Below, piece by piece: positions 1 through 11,592 of a stretch of 64,000 bases of DNA. A model generated the notes under the pieces. That model was not told the DNA's origin, did no database searches, and saw nothing but the letters and a program-made list of their open reading frames with translations. This DNA is from Whalleya microplaca (lineage: Eukaryota; Ascomycota; Sordariomycetes; Xylariales; Xylariaceae), in NCBI GenBank assembly GCA_022497155.1, contig MU385716.1, positions 310,001-374,000 of the forward strand, given 5' to 3'. Within the stretch, counting starts at the first letter, position 1. Each line of letters begins with the position of its first letter. The position numbers and the translations under genes were made by a program.

Positions 1-237
1 TCCCCTTTACTCCCCACGACGCAACCGCCCCCGCCCACGACGCAGCAGCCGCCGTCGTACCAGCAGCAGTGGGACTCCCCCAGCCCCGAGCAGGAGAAGG
101 GGTACAAATCGGAGTTGCATGCGGAGCCCAGGCCGTTGCCGGAGTTGCATTCCCAGGGGAGGTTGCCGGCTGAGATGTATGGGAGTGGGCATGGGGGTGG
201 GGTGGCGAGGCCGGGGGTCCAGGAGTTGAGTGCGTAG
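1..237 (+). CDS. C-terminal end of an unidentified Pro/Gln-rich protein (partial)
   Basis: The frame is open from the first base of the window to a TAG at 235-237, giving the last 78 residues of a protein that starts outside. The tail is rich in Pro, Gln, Thr and Ser at first (several QQ and PP runs). It then becomes acidic and polar with repeated Glu-Leu-His and Pro-Glu-Leu motifs, and ends in Gln-Glu-Leu-Ser-Ala. Low-complexity tails with Glu-Leu repeats are common at the cytoplasmic C-termini of fungal single-pass cell-surface proteins, so that is one possibility, but no domain is visible. The opposite strand is also open here because of the GC-rich composition; the plus frame is preferred because its composition resembles a real protein tail. 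Confidence 0.4.
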   Translation, partial: SPLLPTTQPPPPTTQQPPSYQQQWDSPSPEQEKGYKSELHAEPRPLPELHSQGRLPAEMYGSGHGGGVARPGVQELSA

Positions 238-2028
238 TCAGGGCCGGAGCGAGAGGGCTATCTTGTGGCTAAGGTTAATTGGGGTCTGGGGAGTTATGAG
301 ATGAGGGACCATGCTGCTCATAGTTCGTTGTTGCGTGTATACCTAGAGATGGATGGGGTTGGTTACATGGCGGTTTCATTTATTTTTGCATCGATATATT
401 ATCTATGTTAAGATGGAGTTATGGATATACCCAGCGTATCAGTCAACACACATTATAAAGGAGGAAACAAGGAGAACCTTTACATGAAAATATATAGGTA
501 GCGCTAGCGAGGTACAGGAAAATATGTATATTCCACAGAGACAATAGTTTAGATACATATTTGGACCGGTGAAAGAAGACCATAAGTTTATAGTCGGTTG
601 ACGTGATAGTCCATTGAAGTATATATATAAACGCAGGGCAAGGTCCATGTCTGTAATTGCCTTGGAGAACGTATATCATTACACGTTTTTCTATTTAAAA
701 GCTTATTATACCAACAGATAACGACAGGAATAACATATGAGTTCATACGACCATGTCTTCCAGCTAGACTTCAAATTCATAATTTATACGCCCTTATTCT
801 AGTTCTATGCATTTGCTTATGTCGCAACCACAGTCTGAAGTATGAAAGTAGCTAGCATCAGCAGTAAAGAGCAAATATAACCATGCAAGAATCTTTCAAG
901 CTGACAATTTACCTAGCTATAAATGGCTCTTTTGACTACAACAAGTTGGTTTCAAAGAGTCTGCCAGGTAAACAAATCACATGATAATGGCCTCCTGAGA
1001 CTCCCGAGACTCCTGGGGCTTGCACTCTGTAGTCAGTTCATGTATACATATATTTTCATGTTCATAATCGCATTGCTATATACCTAGCGTTTCGTATCGT
1101 ATCGCCCCCCCATTCATCCCCCCACCGGAACGAATCCAACATCATACGCGTGCGTGATTCTCCCCCACCCTCTCTCTTTCCAAGAGCAGAAGAAGAAGTC
1201 GTCGGCCCAGCTTCCACATGTATATATATGGACACGCAAAAGTCTTCGGCTTCGCAGCAGCCATAGAAAGCAGAAGTACCTATTGCCCCCCCCTTCCCCT
1301 CCCAATCCCATAAATTGCAAATCAGTGAATAGAGGCCGGTGCCTTTCAAGACAACAACAGGCCGAAGAAATGACAAACAATAGCCCTTGGAAAAAAAGCT
1401 GTAGGATTAAACTCCGCTGCCGTGACACTGAACTCCGATGTGATTCAAATCTTCCTTAAACCCAACCCCCCTGGCCCCGCATCAAACGTAAAAAAGGGAT
1501 CGTGGTATATAAAAAAGAGGACGGCCAGCGAAATATAGGATCACCTCTAGGGAGAGTGTGTATAGGTGAGAAAACGTTTATCGGTCTGGAATGATCGATG
1601 TGCGTGCGCTATGCAAACGCTTGATGACACTGTCCCGATGCGCCAACCTTCTATATCATGCGAAAAAACCTGCTTCTCTAAAGATGGTTGAATGAGTTGT
1701 TTCTCTAAGGCTCCTATGGCTGAAAGATATAGGAACCGCTGTCAAGCCCGCGGTTAGAAGTTCCATAGCCTAAAAAAGGCTCCTGGAGTAGTTCTGACGA
1801 TCGAGTCCATCTTGCCACGGCCGGGCCCTTATTGTTCATAGTAGCTCTCGGGCTACGCATATGTGCCTAGAAGCGACGGGAACAGTCGCGTGGTTTACTG
1901 GTTACAGTACTCAATATAAAGGGAGCTGAGGTTAGTCCCTTGGGCCGGCGTCGCGGCTCGGAGTGCGGCTAAATTGTTATCCCTGGGCTAGAAACCGCAG
2001 TGCCGGGCGTTCTGTATTCCGAACTAAT
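238..2028. other. Intergenic, no gene recognised
   Basis: Nearly 1.8 kb between the end of the partial plus gene and the stop of the minus zinc-finger gene, so it serves two 3' ends. Short overlapping frames are open on both strands around 1060-1460, but they have no start context, splice pattern or recognisable protein. No tRNA or mobile-element signature was seen. Confidence 0.5.
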
Positions 2029-3743
2029 TCATCTGATGTCCAATTGGAATGGCTTGTACCGCCCGCCAATTGTCGCACAGCGAGGACACTTTCTACGAGC
2101 ACCTTGCTCCTCCATCAGAATGTTGACGCAATCTCGGCACAGCCCGCAAATACACTCGGTACAGGCGTATGATTCTCTAAGCTTCGATGTTCGCTGGCAG
2201 GCGGCACAATAAATGTAGACTTCCTGGGAAGAATAGCTCGGCGAGGAATCAGAAAGTCCAGCGGCTCCTATATGGAAGTTGTCCCCGCTCTCTCCACTCT
2301 CGACAGATGGGAAGGGTTCAGGGATCTCTTGGGCAAAGGACGGAGGAGTGAGAGCTTGTTGCAGAGGAGATGCCTGGTAGCCGTGAAAGTGTTGATGAGG
2401 GAAGGGGGGTAAGGAGGCTCGGTGTACTGATATAGGAGATTGAGGGACCTGGTACGTTAGAGAAGGAGGATGTGTATTCTGATAACGACTTACTGGAGTC
2501 CTGTCCTCGTCGATATCTTCCGTGGCAGAAGCTGCGGCATCGATGAGGTCTTCCCACCGTTTTCCATAACTTGCCGTGGGCTCAACAGAGTGAGCCTTGC
2601 GATCAATACCGCCCGGCTTGAGACGTTCGTCATTCTGGATTCTCCGAAGCCAGTCTGCGGCCGATCCTCGGGACTTCTGCTTCTTGTGGCCGCGCTTGGT
2701 GACGGACTGCTTTCTAGGTCGGTTCGGGCCAAGCGAGCGCTGCAGCGGAGGTAGAGTTGACGAGCGTCCGGGCGGGGAATTAGAAAGAATGGACGGGAGC
2801 AAGTCCCTGCGTGGTGCAGAGTTCATTGTAGGAAAGGGATCGCCCGACGGCTCATTGGTAAAGTGTATCGGAGGCAATTCTATTGTGCTCCGCGGTATTC
2901 TCCTGCCATCGTTGTCGGATTGCCAATCCTATACAATCAGGGTCAGTATAGCTACGCTACGCTACAGTACAATGTAATACAATACAACTGATGGAGGGCA
3001 AATTTGGATATTGGATAATTATTGAATATACATACCCCTTCCGAGTCCCATTCGGACTCGAACTTATGTTGGCCACCCAATTGGGCGAGGGCTGCAGCAG
3101 CGCTTGCGGCTGGCAACAGCGGACCACCAGAGACATCGTCGCCGATTCTGGGTGTACCGGGAACACTCGAGTCGTCTCGGAGATATGCATGACGCTCGTG
3201 CGGGTAGCCTTTGGCTGGATCAAGATTGGCGTGCGGCGGGCCAGCAGAATTCTGAGGTTGGGCTCGATCGGAGGGCGGGGTATTGATCATGAGCAGGAAG
3301 CTCTCTTCGGTCGCAGGAAGCTTGGAGATATAATGCTCGGGATGCGCTCGTCGGATATGCTCTTGCATGGAGCGATATCTCTTTTCCTGCGAGTCCCGAG
3401 GGACCTAGTTAGACCTTGACTTTCTTGACCTTGACCTTGAATGCCCTCGGTAAGTAGAGCAGAGCAGAGCTGAGCTTCCATAGGCATAGGCATAGGCACA
3501 GGCATAGACATATGCATCATGCATATGGAAGCCCCGACAACTACTACGACTAAATGGCGATGGACATGGATACGGATATGGGTATGGGTAAGGGTATGGA
3601 TGTGGGTGTGGACGTGGATGTGGACTTACGCCGATGCAGCGCTTGCGACAGCTTGAGCCGTCTTGGTTCCGCAGCGGGCAGACGACCTCATTGTTGGAGT
3701 CGGTGATCGAGAACGACGACGTTAAACCAGATCTCGGCGGCAT
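2029..3743 (-). CDS. Zinc-finger protein with N-terminal C2H2-like and C-terminal RING-like clusters
   Basis: Three exons on the minus strand: 3743-3630, 3386-3036 and 2928-2029; 454 residues. Donors are GTAAGT and GTATGT, acceptors CGCAG and TATAG, and every junction keeps the frame. Near the N-terminus Cys22, Cys32, His48 and His53 form a C2H2-like finger split by intron 1, followed by a conserved-looking segment (PEHYISKLPATEESF). The middle is disordered and Pro/Ser-rich, with a basic patch (KRGHKKQKSR) that could be a nuclear signal. The last 60 residues carry nine cysteines: Cys396/399, 411/414, 416/419/422 and 436/439. They end in CPRC and KPFQLD, a RING-like zinc-binding arrangement. 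This pairing is familiar from conserved fungal proteins of unknown role. A nuclear regulator or ubiquitin-type ligase are both possible. Gene structure is well supported; function is not. Confidence 0.82.
3474..3532. repeat. Hairpin and short tandem repeats inside an intron
   Basis: Intron 1 of the zinc-finger gene (3387-3629, 243 nt) is longer than its neighbours and repetitive. GCTTCCATA at 3474-3482 pairs with TATGGAAGC at 3524-3532. Within it, CATATGC and GCATATG pair around a 5-nt loop at 3509-3527. Four copies of a CATAGG/CACAGG unit lie between the arms. A GACCTT repeat lies on one side, and a degenerate GGTATG-type repeat (about 3560-3625) reaches almost to the splice donor. Confidence 0.7.
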
Positions 3744-4235
3744 CTTGACCTTGACCCTATGTCAACCCCACCATGCGCTGGTCGGGAATGCGTAAGCGGG
3801 GGTAATCTCGCGAGTTCTGATACGGCGGCGGGCGGCGGGTGGTTGTCGATAAGAGCGACGGCCGATGCGTAGTGATCAATTGACGATACTCCAAGCTTGT
3901 GAAGCTTGTGAAGCTCTAGCATTGGATTATGACGTTTGGGATGGGAATGGCAGCTGTTTTCGGCGGGAGCTCTAAGCTGCTATACAGGTGTTACATGAGG
4001 TGTTTCGAGGCCTTCGTGAGTGCGTTGAGTGGTGGCGGAGGGGAAAAAAGGACTTGGGGGACCTTACAGATTATTGGGAGGGAATGGATTTAGAAGAGGG
4101 GAGAGGTAAGGTAGGCAAGGTAGAGGCAAGGTAGGTAGCTGAAAGCAGCGATACTGGAATTTCCAGGTTCAGTCAGGTTAAAGGTAGGCCAGTTAAGGTA
4201 GGCAGGCGCTGCTGCTGCACTGGGGGGGGTGTGAA

Positions 4236-4269
4236 TGACTGACTGACTGACTGACTGACTGGCTGACTG
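4236..4269. repeat. (TGAC)n microsatellite
   Basis: Six uninterrupted TGAC units from 4236, then two imperfect units (GGCTGACTGG). It lies directly after a poly-G run in the promoter-proximal intergenic region. Confidence 0.9.
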
Positions 4270-4600
4270 GGCAAGTAAATGTATGTACCACATGCGCAGT
4301 ACCTACCTGTCTAGGTACTACCGACATTAAACCTAGGTAGCTACTACGTATATAGTATGTACTCTCCGTCATGGAGGAATAGGTAATTACCCCCACCCGA
4401 CTGCTCTCAATATACCTAACCTCGACATGTGCCTCAGGTAGACTGGAAGAGCAATAAGACGGGAACGTTAAGTATACCTTATACATGGAGTTCTTTGTTC
4501 CTTACCTTAGGTAAGGTATAACATTGGATGCACATGGGCATTGTATTCATTACTGGCAGTTGCTGCTTGCTAGCTGCTTGCTAGCAAATACATTCGCACG

Positions 4601-4610
4601 TACCTAGGTA
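4601..4610. repeat. TACCTAGGTA palindrome, copy 1
   Basis: Exact 10-bp palindrome. The same word recurs at 8810, 14580 and 21406, always between genes. Confidence 0.85.
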
Positions 4611-7600
4611 GACATACGAAGCAATCAGGGCTGGTGAAAGACAATCTTCCGCAACTTCACTGTTATAAGACTGGTGAGTCTACAACAGCCTCCAAGGGAG
4701 ACAAAGGGACGGGAGGGTGTTGGGTGTCTCATTGGCCCATTCCCTCGACTCTGTCACTGCCACTGACCACCTGCACCGGTCACTGATCACTGGTTGAGCT
4801 TCCTCTCTCTGACTCGATCAAGGATCGGCCGGCCTGCTGTGGTTCTCTGGGGTGGGGTTTGTCTTCTATGTATGATCATTGCGAACAAAGAGCCGGGAAG
4901 CAAGCAAGGTATGTCCGCTAGCTTCCAAGCCTGGTAAGTAATGCCTAACCTACCTAATACACATGTAGGTAGCAGACACAGCACCTTTTAAACTAACAAG
5001 TTGCCGGCGTTTTCAGAGCTTCAATTCCCAACTACCTGTTATCGGGAAGCTAACGAAGCTCTCTACTCTAACCTACAGTCTGACAGTTTACCTAACCTAA
5101 CCCTTCTGACTACTAAGCTGTGGTGCGACGTGAACTCTTCCTGTCTTGCCACGCTTGCAGCTTGTAGCTTGGCAGCTGTCTAGCAGGCATCCGATCCTTA
5201 ACGCGATAAGACGGATTTCATACATAAATGTAATCTGTACCATTGTATGTACGTACGACCTCCAGTCCATGAGACGGCAAACCAATGCTGCTTCCCACTG
5301 CAGTAGAGCGGCAGCGAGGAAGCTTGAGAAGAGGGGTTTCTGCAGGTGGATAAGGTGGTGCAGCCCGATGCAGCAACCTCGTCCCAGGTCCCAGCGCTTC
5401 TACCTTTATCACCTCGATGTTGTGCTTTGAGAGCTCCCGTATTGGCTGAACCGAGCTTGCGGAGGTGACCAGAGTGGAGGCTTGACAGGTACCTTTACAT
5501 AGTAGGTATAAAATGGCGGGGCAGAAGGAGAGATTCTTTCGGTTATCAGAGCAATCCGAAGCTCTGCCCACCCAGCTGCCAGGCCTGCCACCCGCCACTC
5601 TTCCCCTCTCATCTTCACGTGTTCCTAAGCTCCGCCCCCTTGCCCCTTTGGGCTCTTTTCTGCCTTTGAAGCTGTGTGTCCGCGAGCAAAAGGGCGAGGG
5701 ATGTCAGCTCACAGCTGGAGCTGGATGACATCACACGTCAGACACAATACGAAATTCTGCTGATTACCTAGTTTGGACATTGCCGATTCCAGACCAGTTT
5801 TGAATCGCCCTTTATTTACTACATATATTGTTGGGCATGAGTGATATGGAACAAGGCTACGTACAAAAATCAATGCTAGATCCACATCTGCCCAATTTGC
5901 TGCTGGAATAGCTTCGTCATGGACCAGTTGCACGCATGCATTTGGCAATACCTCAACGGTGTCGCCATACCAGGAGGTCGGAACTGCCTGGAGGTCCAGA
6001 GCAAACCCGCTGCCAACTCATCTGCCCCTTAGATGAGGCCCATTAAGAAGTATAATATAAACAGCTGAAGGCCTACGAAGTCAATTGAGGCTGCGTTGGC
6101 CACTGGAGTGTTGTTTCGGATTCCATGAGGATACTCGTATCCTACAAAGTCAGCTTCTCAAGGCCCCAGAGCTAGCTGGTAGGTAGCAGTACTGCAGGAT
6201 ACTCGACTCATGCGGGGAGGAAGCTACTGCAAGTGATGTTCTGGCTTGCTAATAACGGAAGGCCACTAACGAATGGCCGGCTTCGCATTGCTCGCGGTTT
6301 GAACAAAGAGAAAAGCTGGATGCACTCTTATCGACAACGGCCGGACAGGTTTATCATACCTAGCTATCCGAGCTTTGCAAGTGTGAAAGCAGACCTAGAG
6401 CTTGCTTTGTTGAAGCTTCCTTGTAACACACGACCTCGGGGGCAGTCCTTGTTGGCAAGCCTGGCAAGTTGGCAACTCGCCCTTATCTGGCTACATAAGC
6501 CGAGGGCCCGAATTGGCGAATCCAGTCGACATCCAGGACCCCGGAAGAATGATGAAACGCAACGGGCTTCGAATTCCCTTTTTCGTCGGTCATAGTGCTA
6601 GAAATAGTAGCCTTATCGATATAAAGAAGATCACATGATAGCCAGCTGTTACACGTACATATGGGGAAGAGCTATCCCTGACAGACGTCATTCTTTTCTT
6701 TGCACTGCCAAGATAACTCAAATATTCAAGTAGTTGAGCTCGCTGGATGAGCACACTTTTATTTTCTTCCCAGCCTACCTGTATTTATCTTTCAGTATTG
6801 CTTGAAGTTCACACTTGTACCCATTCCAAAGCTAGGCTATTGACAATGGCTGACAAAACTGTTACTCAAGCAAGAATCACTAGGCACTAATGTCTTTGCA
6901 AGATTTCCAATGATCATAACCTGTATGTTCAAAGCTTAGTCATCCTACACCTCTGCGAAGGTCTCCATCACGATTCCTTGGTACGGGAGTATTAAATGAG
7001 CTTCGGTATATCGTAACCAGAAATAGCTTCCAGTTACCGAGTGAAATATCGTTGGCCATACCAGAAAGACAACAAATAGTTAGTAGATACTAATACAAAC
7101 CGGCTACAGCTCTACTACTGTGCATTGGGATATACCAGACCAGACGCATAGATTTGGACACGACTGTAATTATCGTATACGCATGGCTATTTGCAATACC
7201 GAAAGCATTCTCCGGCACGATCCTTTCGTTTTAGAGTCTGCGGAATGGCTTACATTAGAAGCCGGATTTCCGGCTCGTCCCGTGAGCGTGCGTTTTATAT
7301 TGTTAAGCGCATGCCGCAATATAGGGGTCTTTAAATGAGACTGTCGAGTACTTTTCAGAGCTATCCATCATATACCTATTTTAGTCGTAATTAGAGCTTA
7401 TGCAACCTGCTGAGTCACTTGAATAGAGGTTAGAACACCTATGTAAGTTCATGTAAGGAGATCAAAATGACACCATTTATCCAAGGACACTTCCAAGATT
7501 GATATCATCTAATCGTTCTTTTGTAGGTTAATCAGCAGCTAGGAGCTCATTTCTAATATGCACATGAGATATTGATTATATGCTAACTAATCAATTCAGT

Positions 7601-8809
7601 TATGAAAGACAAAACCTGTGTTTTATGATATAACAAGGTCATAGGCAATTGCAGCTAATCGCCGATTGGACGACCTGCTCAGTGCTTTTCAAGTGGCTCT
7701 ACTATATATGTAGCTTGTCTTTATGTTGAGCCTCGAGTGTTGGATGTAGCATACATCTACAAATAATTTCTTGCCATTTCAGGATTTCTAGGTGTGCCGT
7801 GTGTTGAACATTACCCTCGCTAATACGAGAATACCGTACGTAATACGGAAAGAAGAGGTAGTAAATAGCATAGAGTTACTCAAGTTGTGAGACTCATTCC
7901 GTATTAACAGCCTGCGTCACTGCAGCTGTACTGCAGCCGTTCATCTGGGAACACAGCCCCAGCCCAGCGCCCAGAGGATCGACTCAACATGTCGCAGGAG
8001 GAAGAGCATGATCCATGCCTTTGCATTTCAACGAGGAATGCTTCCTTTACAGTCATCGTTTAGAAACGTCGACAGGCATGACGCATTGTGCAAGGTCACC
8101 GAGCATTTTGAAATTTTAATCCCAGCCAGGACACAATGTAGGACGAAGTTGCACCTCATTCCATCCAACTTCGAGGCAATATCAGCAGGCTATCACATGT
8201 CATACTGAAATTCAGGAGAGGAGATTCAGTCGCAGTTGAGACGAACGGCATACGTACATGCGTACCCATAAGCCTATAGTTGCCTCTATAGCAGGGCAAA
8301 AGTATGCACTTATTCAGTGAAGATGGAAACATCCTGAAACGCTCCCCAGGTCCTACGGTGGACGACGGGTGGACTGAGGGTCGGCTGGACCTTCTGAGCG
8401 TTGAGAGGGCTTCAGGTGGGTTTATTTTTATTAGGGGAGCTGCCATGCGCTGCAATGCACCGCGTAGGTACCTTAGCGTACAAATGCCATGCCAGATCTC
8501 GAGGGACTCAGCCACTACCCGCCCTATTGGTTTGGGCAGCCTGACGGAAAAGTCTGATTGGCCCAGCCATGAAGTCATTGCCCGATTCGTTTAGTCCGAC
8601 CGGCAATGAATGCAGCCGGTGTCGTAATACAAGCTTGGCAGACAAGTCTTGGCAGCAAAACATCATCTCACACCACCGGACCATTCAACTTCGCGTCTAC
8701 CTTCCTGCCAATCCTCGTGAAACATGTTCTACACAATATTTCTGAAGATGAGCCGAGATCAATTGATGTTGCGTGGTATTGTGCCTGGGTATCGTACCGG
8801 GTGCGTAGG

Positions 8810-8819
8810 TACCTAGGTA
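8810..8819. repeat. TACCTAGGTA palindrome, copy 2
   Basis: Exact copy of the 10-bp palindrome, here extended on the left by GTAGG. Confidence 0.85.
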
Positions 8820-8873
8820 ATGTTTTCGATCACTTCTACTACTTATTACTAGAGCATCAATAATACCTACTTA

Positions 8874-8918
8874 CATCCAATGCATCCAATACGTCCAATA
8901 CGTCCAATACATACAATA
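8874..8918. repeat. Five tandem copies of a 9-bp unit
   Basis: Five head-to-tail 9-mers with consensus CGTCCAATA; the outer copies differ by one or two bases. It is intergenic, about 440 bp upstream of the lactamase-fold gene. Each unit carries a CCAAT-like core. Confidence 0.85.
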
Positions 8919-9225
8919 ATAAAATCGTTGAACCGGCAGCTTGAGCACTGACGATCTTCTGACAAATATTCCTCTTCCTCTTCCTCTTTCCACGCAGTCC
9001 TCGCAGTCCTGCGTACGCAATCCTTTCGTACGACCTTGTTGACCCCGTTGACCCCATATGTTCCCTTCACTTCCCGCTCAGCTGCCGTTCATGTGTGTGT
9101 CCTGAACCTTGAACCTTACTTCTTCATCGGTGCCGTGACCCGCAAATCTTTCTTCACACGTACACCGTCAGACCGTCAGACCGTACACCCATTTTCTTCT
9201 TCTGCCCTTCCCTTCCCTTCCCTTT

Positions 9226-9232
9226 TATATAA
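9226..9232 (+). promoter_or_regulatory. TATA element after a pyrimidine tract
   Basis: TATATAA sits 126 bp before the start codon of the lactamase-fold gene. It follows a CCCTT-repeat pyrimidine tract (about 9204-9225), a common core-promoter layout in filamentous fungi. Confidence 0.5.
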
Positions 9233-9357
9233 GTACTGAGTAAGAGGCCTTGACTCGACGCTTTGATCTGATCTGCCTCGGGGTTCCCTCGACTGCAACA
9301 GATGATTGTCAACTCACCTCTCCATCCGAAGAGGGAGTCTAGACGACTATATACATC

Positions 9358-10827
9358 ATGGCGTTAACCGTGAAGCACCTCAACTCGGACGCCTCATTCC
9401 TTCTCTCTTTCGAGCCCATCGTGCCCGAATATCTACGTGGAGCCGTAGCTGTACGGCCATTCACCATTCTTCTTGACCCGTGGATTACAGGACCCTCTAA
9501 GATCTTTCATTCTAAGATCTCCATCTCGACGCATAAACACCCAGCATGCATATCCTCACTCTCAGAACTGTCGTCACCGCCCGACCTCGTCATCATCAGC
9601 CAGCACAAGAGTGACCATTGCAATGAGGCTACGTTACGACAGCTGCCGACCAGCGGGTCTAAGACCCTCATCTTAGCTGAGCCCGCGTCCGCGCGCCTGA
9701 TCAGAAGCTGGAAGTATTTCGACGCAGACAAGGTCAGAACGATCGAGCGATGGGAGGATCCGCGAGTGACCGGCAAGCAATCAGTGCTACGGATTCCGGT
9801 GCCCCCCGTGGCGCCCGACTGTCAAGGAGGTGAAGTCACCGTCGCTTTCATACCGCAAAAGCGTGACATCTCCGGCTTACACGCCGCCATTGGCATCACG
9901 TACCGGCCGCCGCCTACCCACAACCTGAACGTCACGGTCCCTATTGGGTCGAAACTGCCCACGCCGCCAGCGACCCCGAGTTCCACGAACACGCTATCTG
10001 CGGTCGACAGTTTCCTTGCCCCACCCTCACCACCAATATCGCCACACTCGCTACGCTCCGTGCAGTCCACCTCGACGCTGCTTTCCTCCCCGACTCACCA
10101 GGGTCTACACCCACACCTACGCCCGACTTCATCGCACTACCGTTCCCGGCCCGCCACCGCAAACAACCCTTCCCGTCCCTTGTCCCTGATATTCTCTCCG
10201 CACGGCATATGTTACAACAACTTAGCTCCCTACGCGACGTCACACTTAGTAGCAGAGGCCGCGCTCCCGCTGACGGCATTGCTCCACTGCATGGACAGTA
10301 TCTCGAATCCGTGGTGGCTCGGCGGCAACATCTGCGCGGGCGTGCCGACCGGCGCTGAGATCGCTACGCGCCTCGGCGCGCGCATATGGCTTAGCGCCCA
10401 CGACGGGGAGAAGGACGTCCGGGGTCTGGCCACGGGGATGCTGAAGACGAAGCGGTGGCGGCGGGACGAGGTCGAGGTCGCCATCCAGCCCGTCGGAGAG
10501 CCCCAGACCCAGCACGAGAAGCTTGGGCACGCGCGCATGGGGAGCAAAGGCGGTAGTATTGCTACGGAAGTCATGCGCCTGGGCAGCGGCGATGATGTTG
10601 TCGTGTCTGGCAACGGCATGGTGTGGTGTTCGTGCGAGAAAGAAGCGGACCAGTGGACTACTGCTGCGGGTGACGACAAGGCCGACCAAGATAGGGATAG
10701 TGAAAAGCCGAAGTCGAAGGCGAAGCTGGTGGAAAACTCCCCCAATGAAACATCAACCGGCGCTCAGCTAAAGGCGAAGAAATCCACATTGGGCAGTCTT
10801 TCTACGATGTTCCAGTCTACTGCTTAA
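9358..10827 (+). CDS. Metallo-beta-lactamase-fold protein (UlaG-like)
   Basis: A single uninterrupted exon of 489 residues, starting at an ATG in ATCATGG context. The N-terminal half fits the metallo-beta-lactamase fold of the UlaG type: a strand ending in LLDPW near residue 38, then SQHKSDH at residues 81-87 where the HxHxDH metal motif belongs. Other candidate ligands are His282 (in SPHG) and His348-Asp349 (in SAHDGEKD). The first His of the signature is Gln here, so metal binding may be altered or mononuclear. A Pro/Ser/Thr-rich insert of about 80 residues (near 200-280) and a Lys-rich tail (after about 440) are probably disordered. Substrate is unknown; family members hydrolyse phosphoester, lactone or amide bonds. 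The gene shape is convincing and the exact function open. Confidence 0.85.
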   Translation: MALTVKHLNSDASFLLSFEPIVPEYLRGAVAVRPFTILLDPWITGPSKIFHSKISISTHKHPACISSLSELSSPPDLVIISQHKSDHCNEATLRQLPTSGSKTLILAEPASARLIRSWKYFDADKVRTIERWEDPRVTGKQSVLRIPVPPVAPDCQGGEVTVAFIPQKRDISGLHAAIGITYRPPPTHNLNVTVPIGSKLPTPPATPSSTNTLSAVDSFLAPPSPPISPHSLRSVQSTSTLLSSPTHQGLHPHLRPTSSHYRSRPATANNPSRPLSLIFSPHGICYNNLAPYATSHLVAEAALPLTALLHCMDSISNPWWLGGNICAGVPTGAEIATRLGARIWLSAHDGEKDVRGLATGMLKTKRWRRDEVEVAIQPVGEPQTQHEKLGHARMGSKGGSIATEVMRLGSGDDVVVSGNGMVWCSCEKEADQWTTAAGDDKADQDRDSEKPKSKAKLVENSPNETSTGAQLKAKKSTLGSLSTMFQSTA

Positions 10828-11592
10828 GTCAGAATTTTCATATGTTATACCAAGGGCGAGAGAGGAACAAATGTTGTACGGATTCAGGATCGGCGAGGAG
10901 GATTGATTGCTTTTGTTCGGCGTATCGAGAGGCTGTTTGATCAGGCATCCAGGGGCGTTTCATATGATACCATTGACAGCAGATTGAAAATCTGCGCGTA
11001 CGACTCATGACTTATAGTAAGGACGAGTCGAGAACGGCGTACGTATGCAGGTTATATAAAGGAGACAGATATTCTCCAAGGGAAAATGAATAAACAGAGC
11101 GCCACCGCAATTCTTACCGGTAGGAAGAGGTTCTTCCGTACTTATAATGCATGGTTATGATGTGATATCCACCTTGACATGAATGAAATCAATACTATGC
11201 TAGGCTAGGCAGAATATTCTCTCCCTTGCGACCTAGGGAGGGTATCTAACTCTCGTCTCAAGTCTTCGTCCATCTGCCGATCTAAGGGGGGAGGCAGGGC
11301 CATGACAAAAAAGATTCCGCCAAACACACCTGGGCCAGAACCTAGTAGAATGCCGTCGGTTCAAATTGACCAGCTCTCGCATGTCTAACCATCCATCCAA
11401 TGCGATCCATGCGCAGTCCGTGATATCCCTCTCTCCGTTCCTCGCACGCCCAACCTTAATCTATGTCCACGCCCACGCCCCCCCCCTTTTCTAAGAGGAC
11501 CAAGGCACGAGGAACCTCGCATGCATATACCCTACCTGTCTATCCTCGTCCACCCTGTAGTTAAACAGCGCGAGCCAAGCCCACTTGCTCGC
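10828..11592. other. Convergent 3' region
   Basis: Lies between two gene ends that face each other. It contains AATAAA at about 11090 and short pyrimidine tracts. No gene was seen. Confidence 0.5.

Larger units (their letters stand above)
3744..9357. other. Long intergenic region with simple repeats, no gene recognised
   Basis: This 5.6-kb stretch separates two divergent genes (minus zinc-finger, plus lactamase-fold protein), so it holds both promoters. It contains many GGTAGG/CCTACC-type words, a tetranucleotide run near 4.2 kb, a nonanucleotide repeat near 8.9 kb and two TACCTAGGTA palindromes. Frames of 120-140 codons near 6.2 and 8.2 kb are of the length expected by chance and show no protein-like motif. 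Confidence 0.5.

Noticed and set aside
1062..1459. Overlapping roughly 100-codon frames on both strands
   Set aside because: Low-complexity pyrimidine/purine tracts keep both strands open; there is no protein-like conservation.
8156..8578. Overlapping open frames on both strands
   Set aside because: Both strands are open over the same span, neither has protein-family features, and simple sequence lies nearby.
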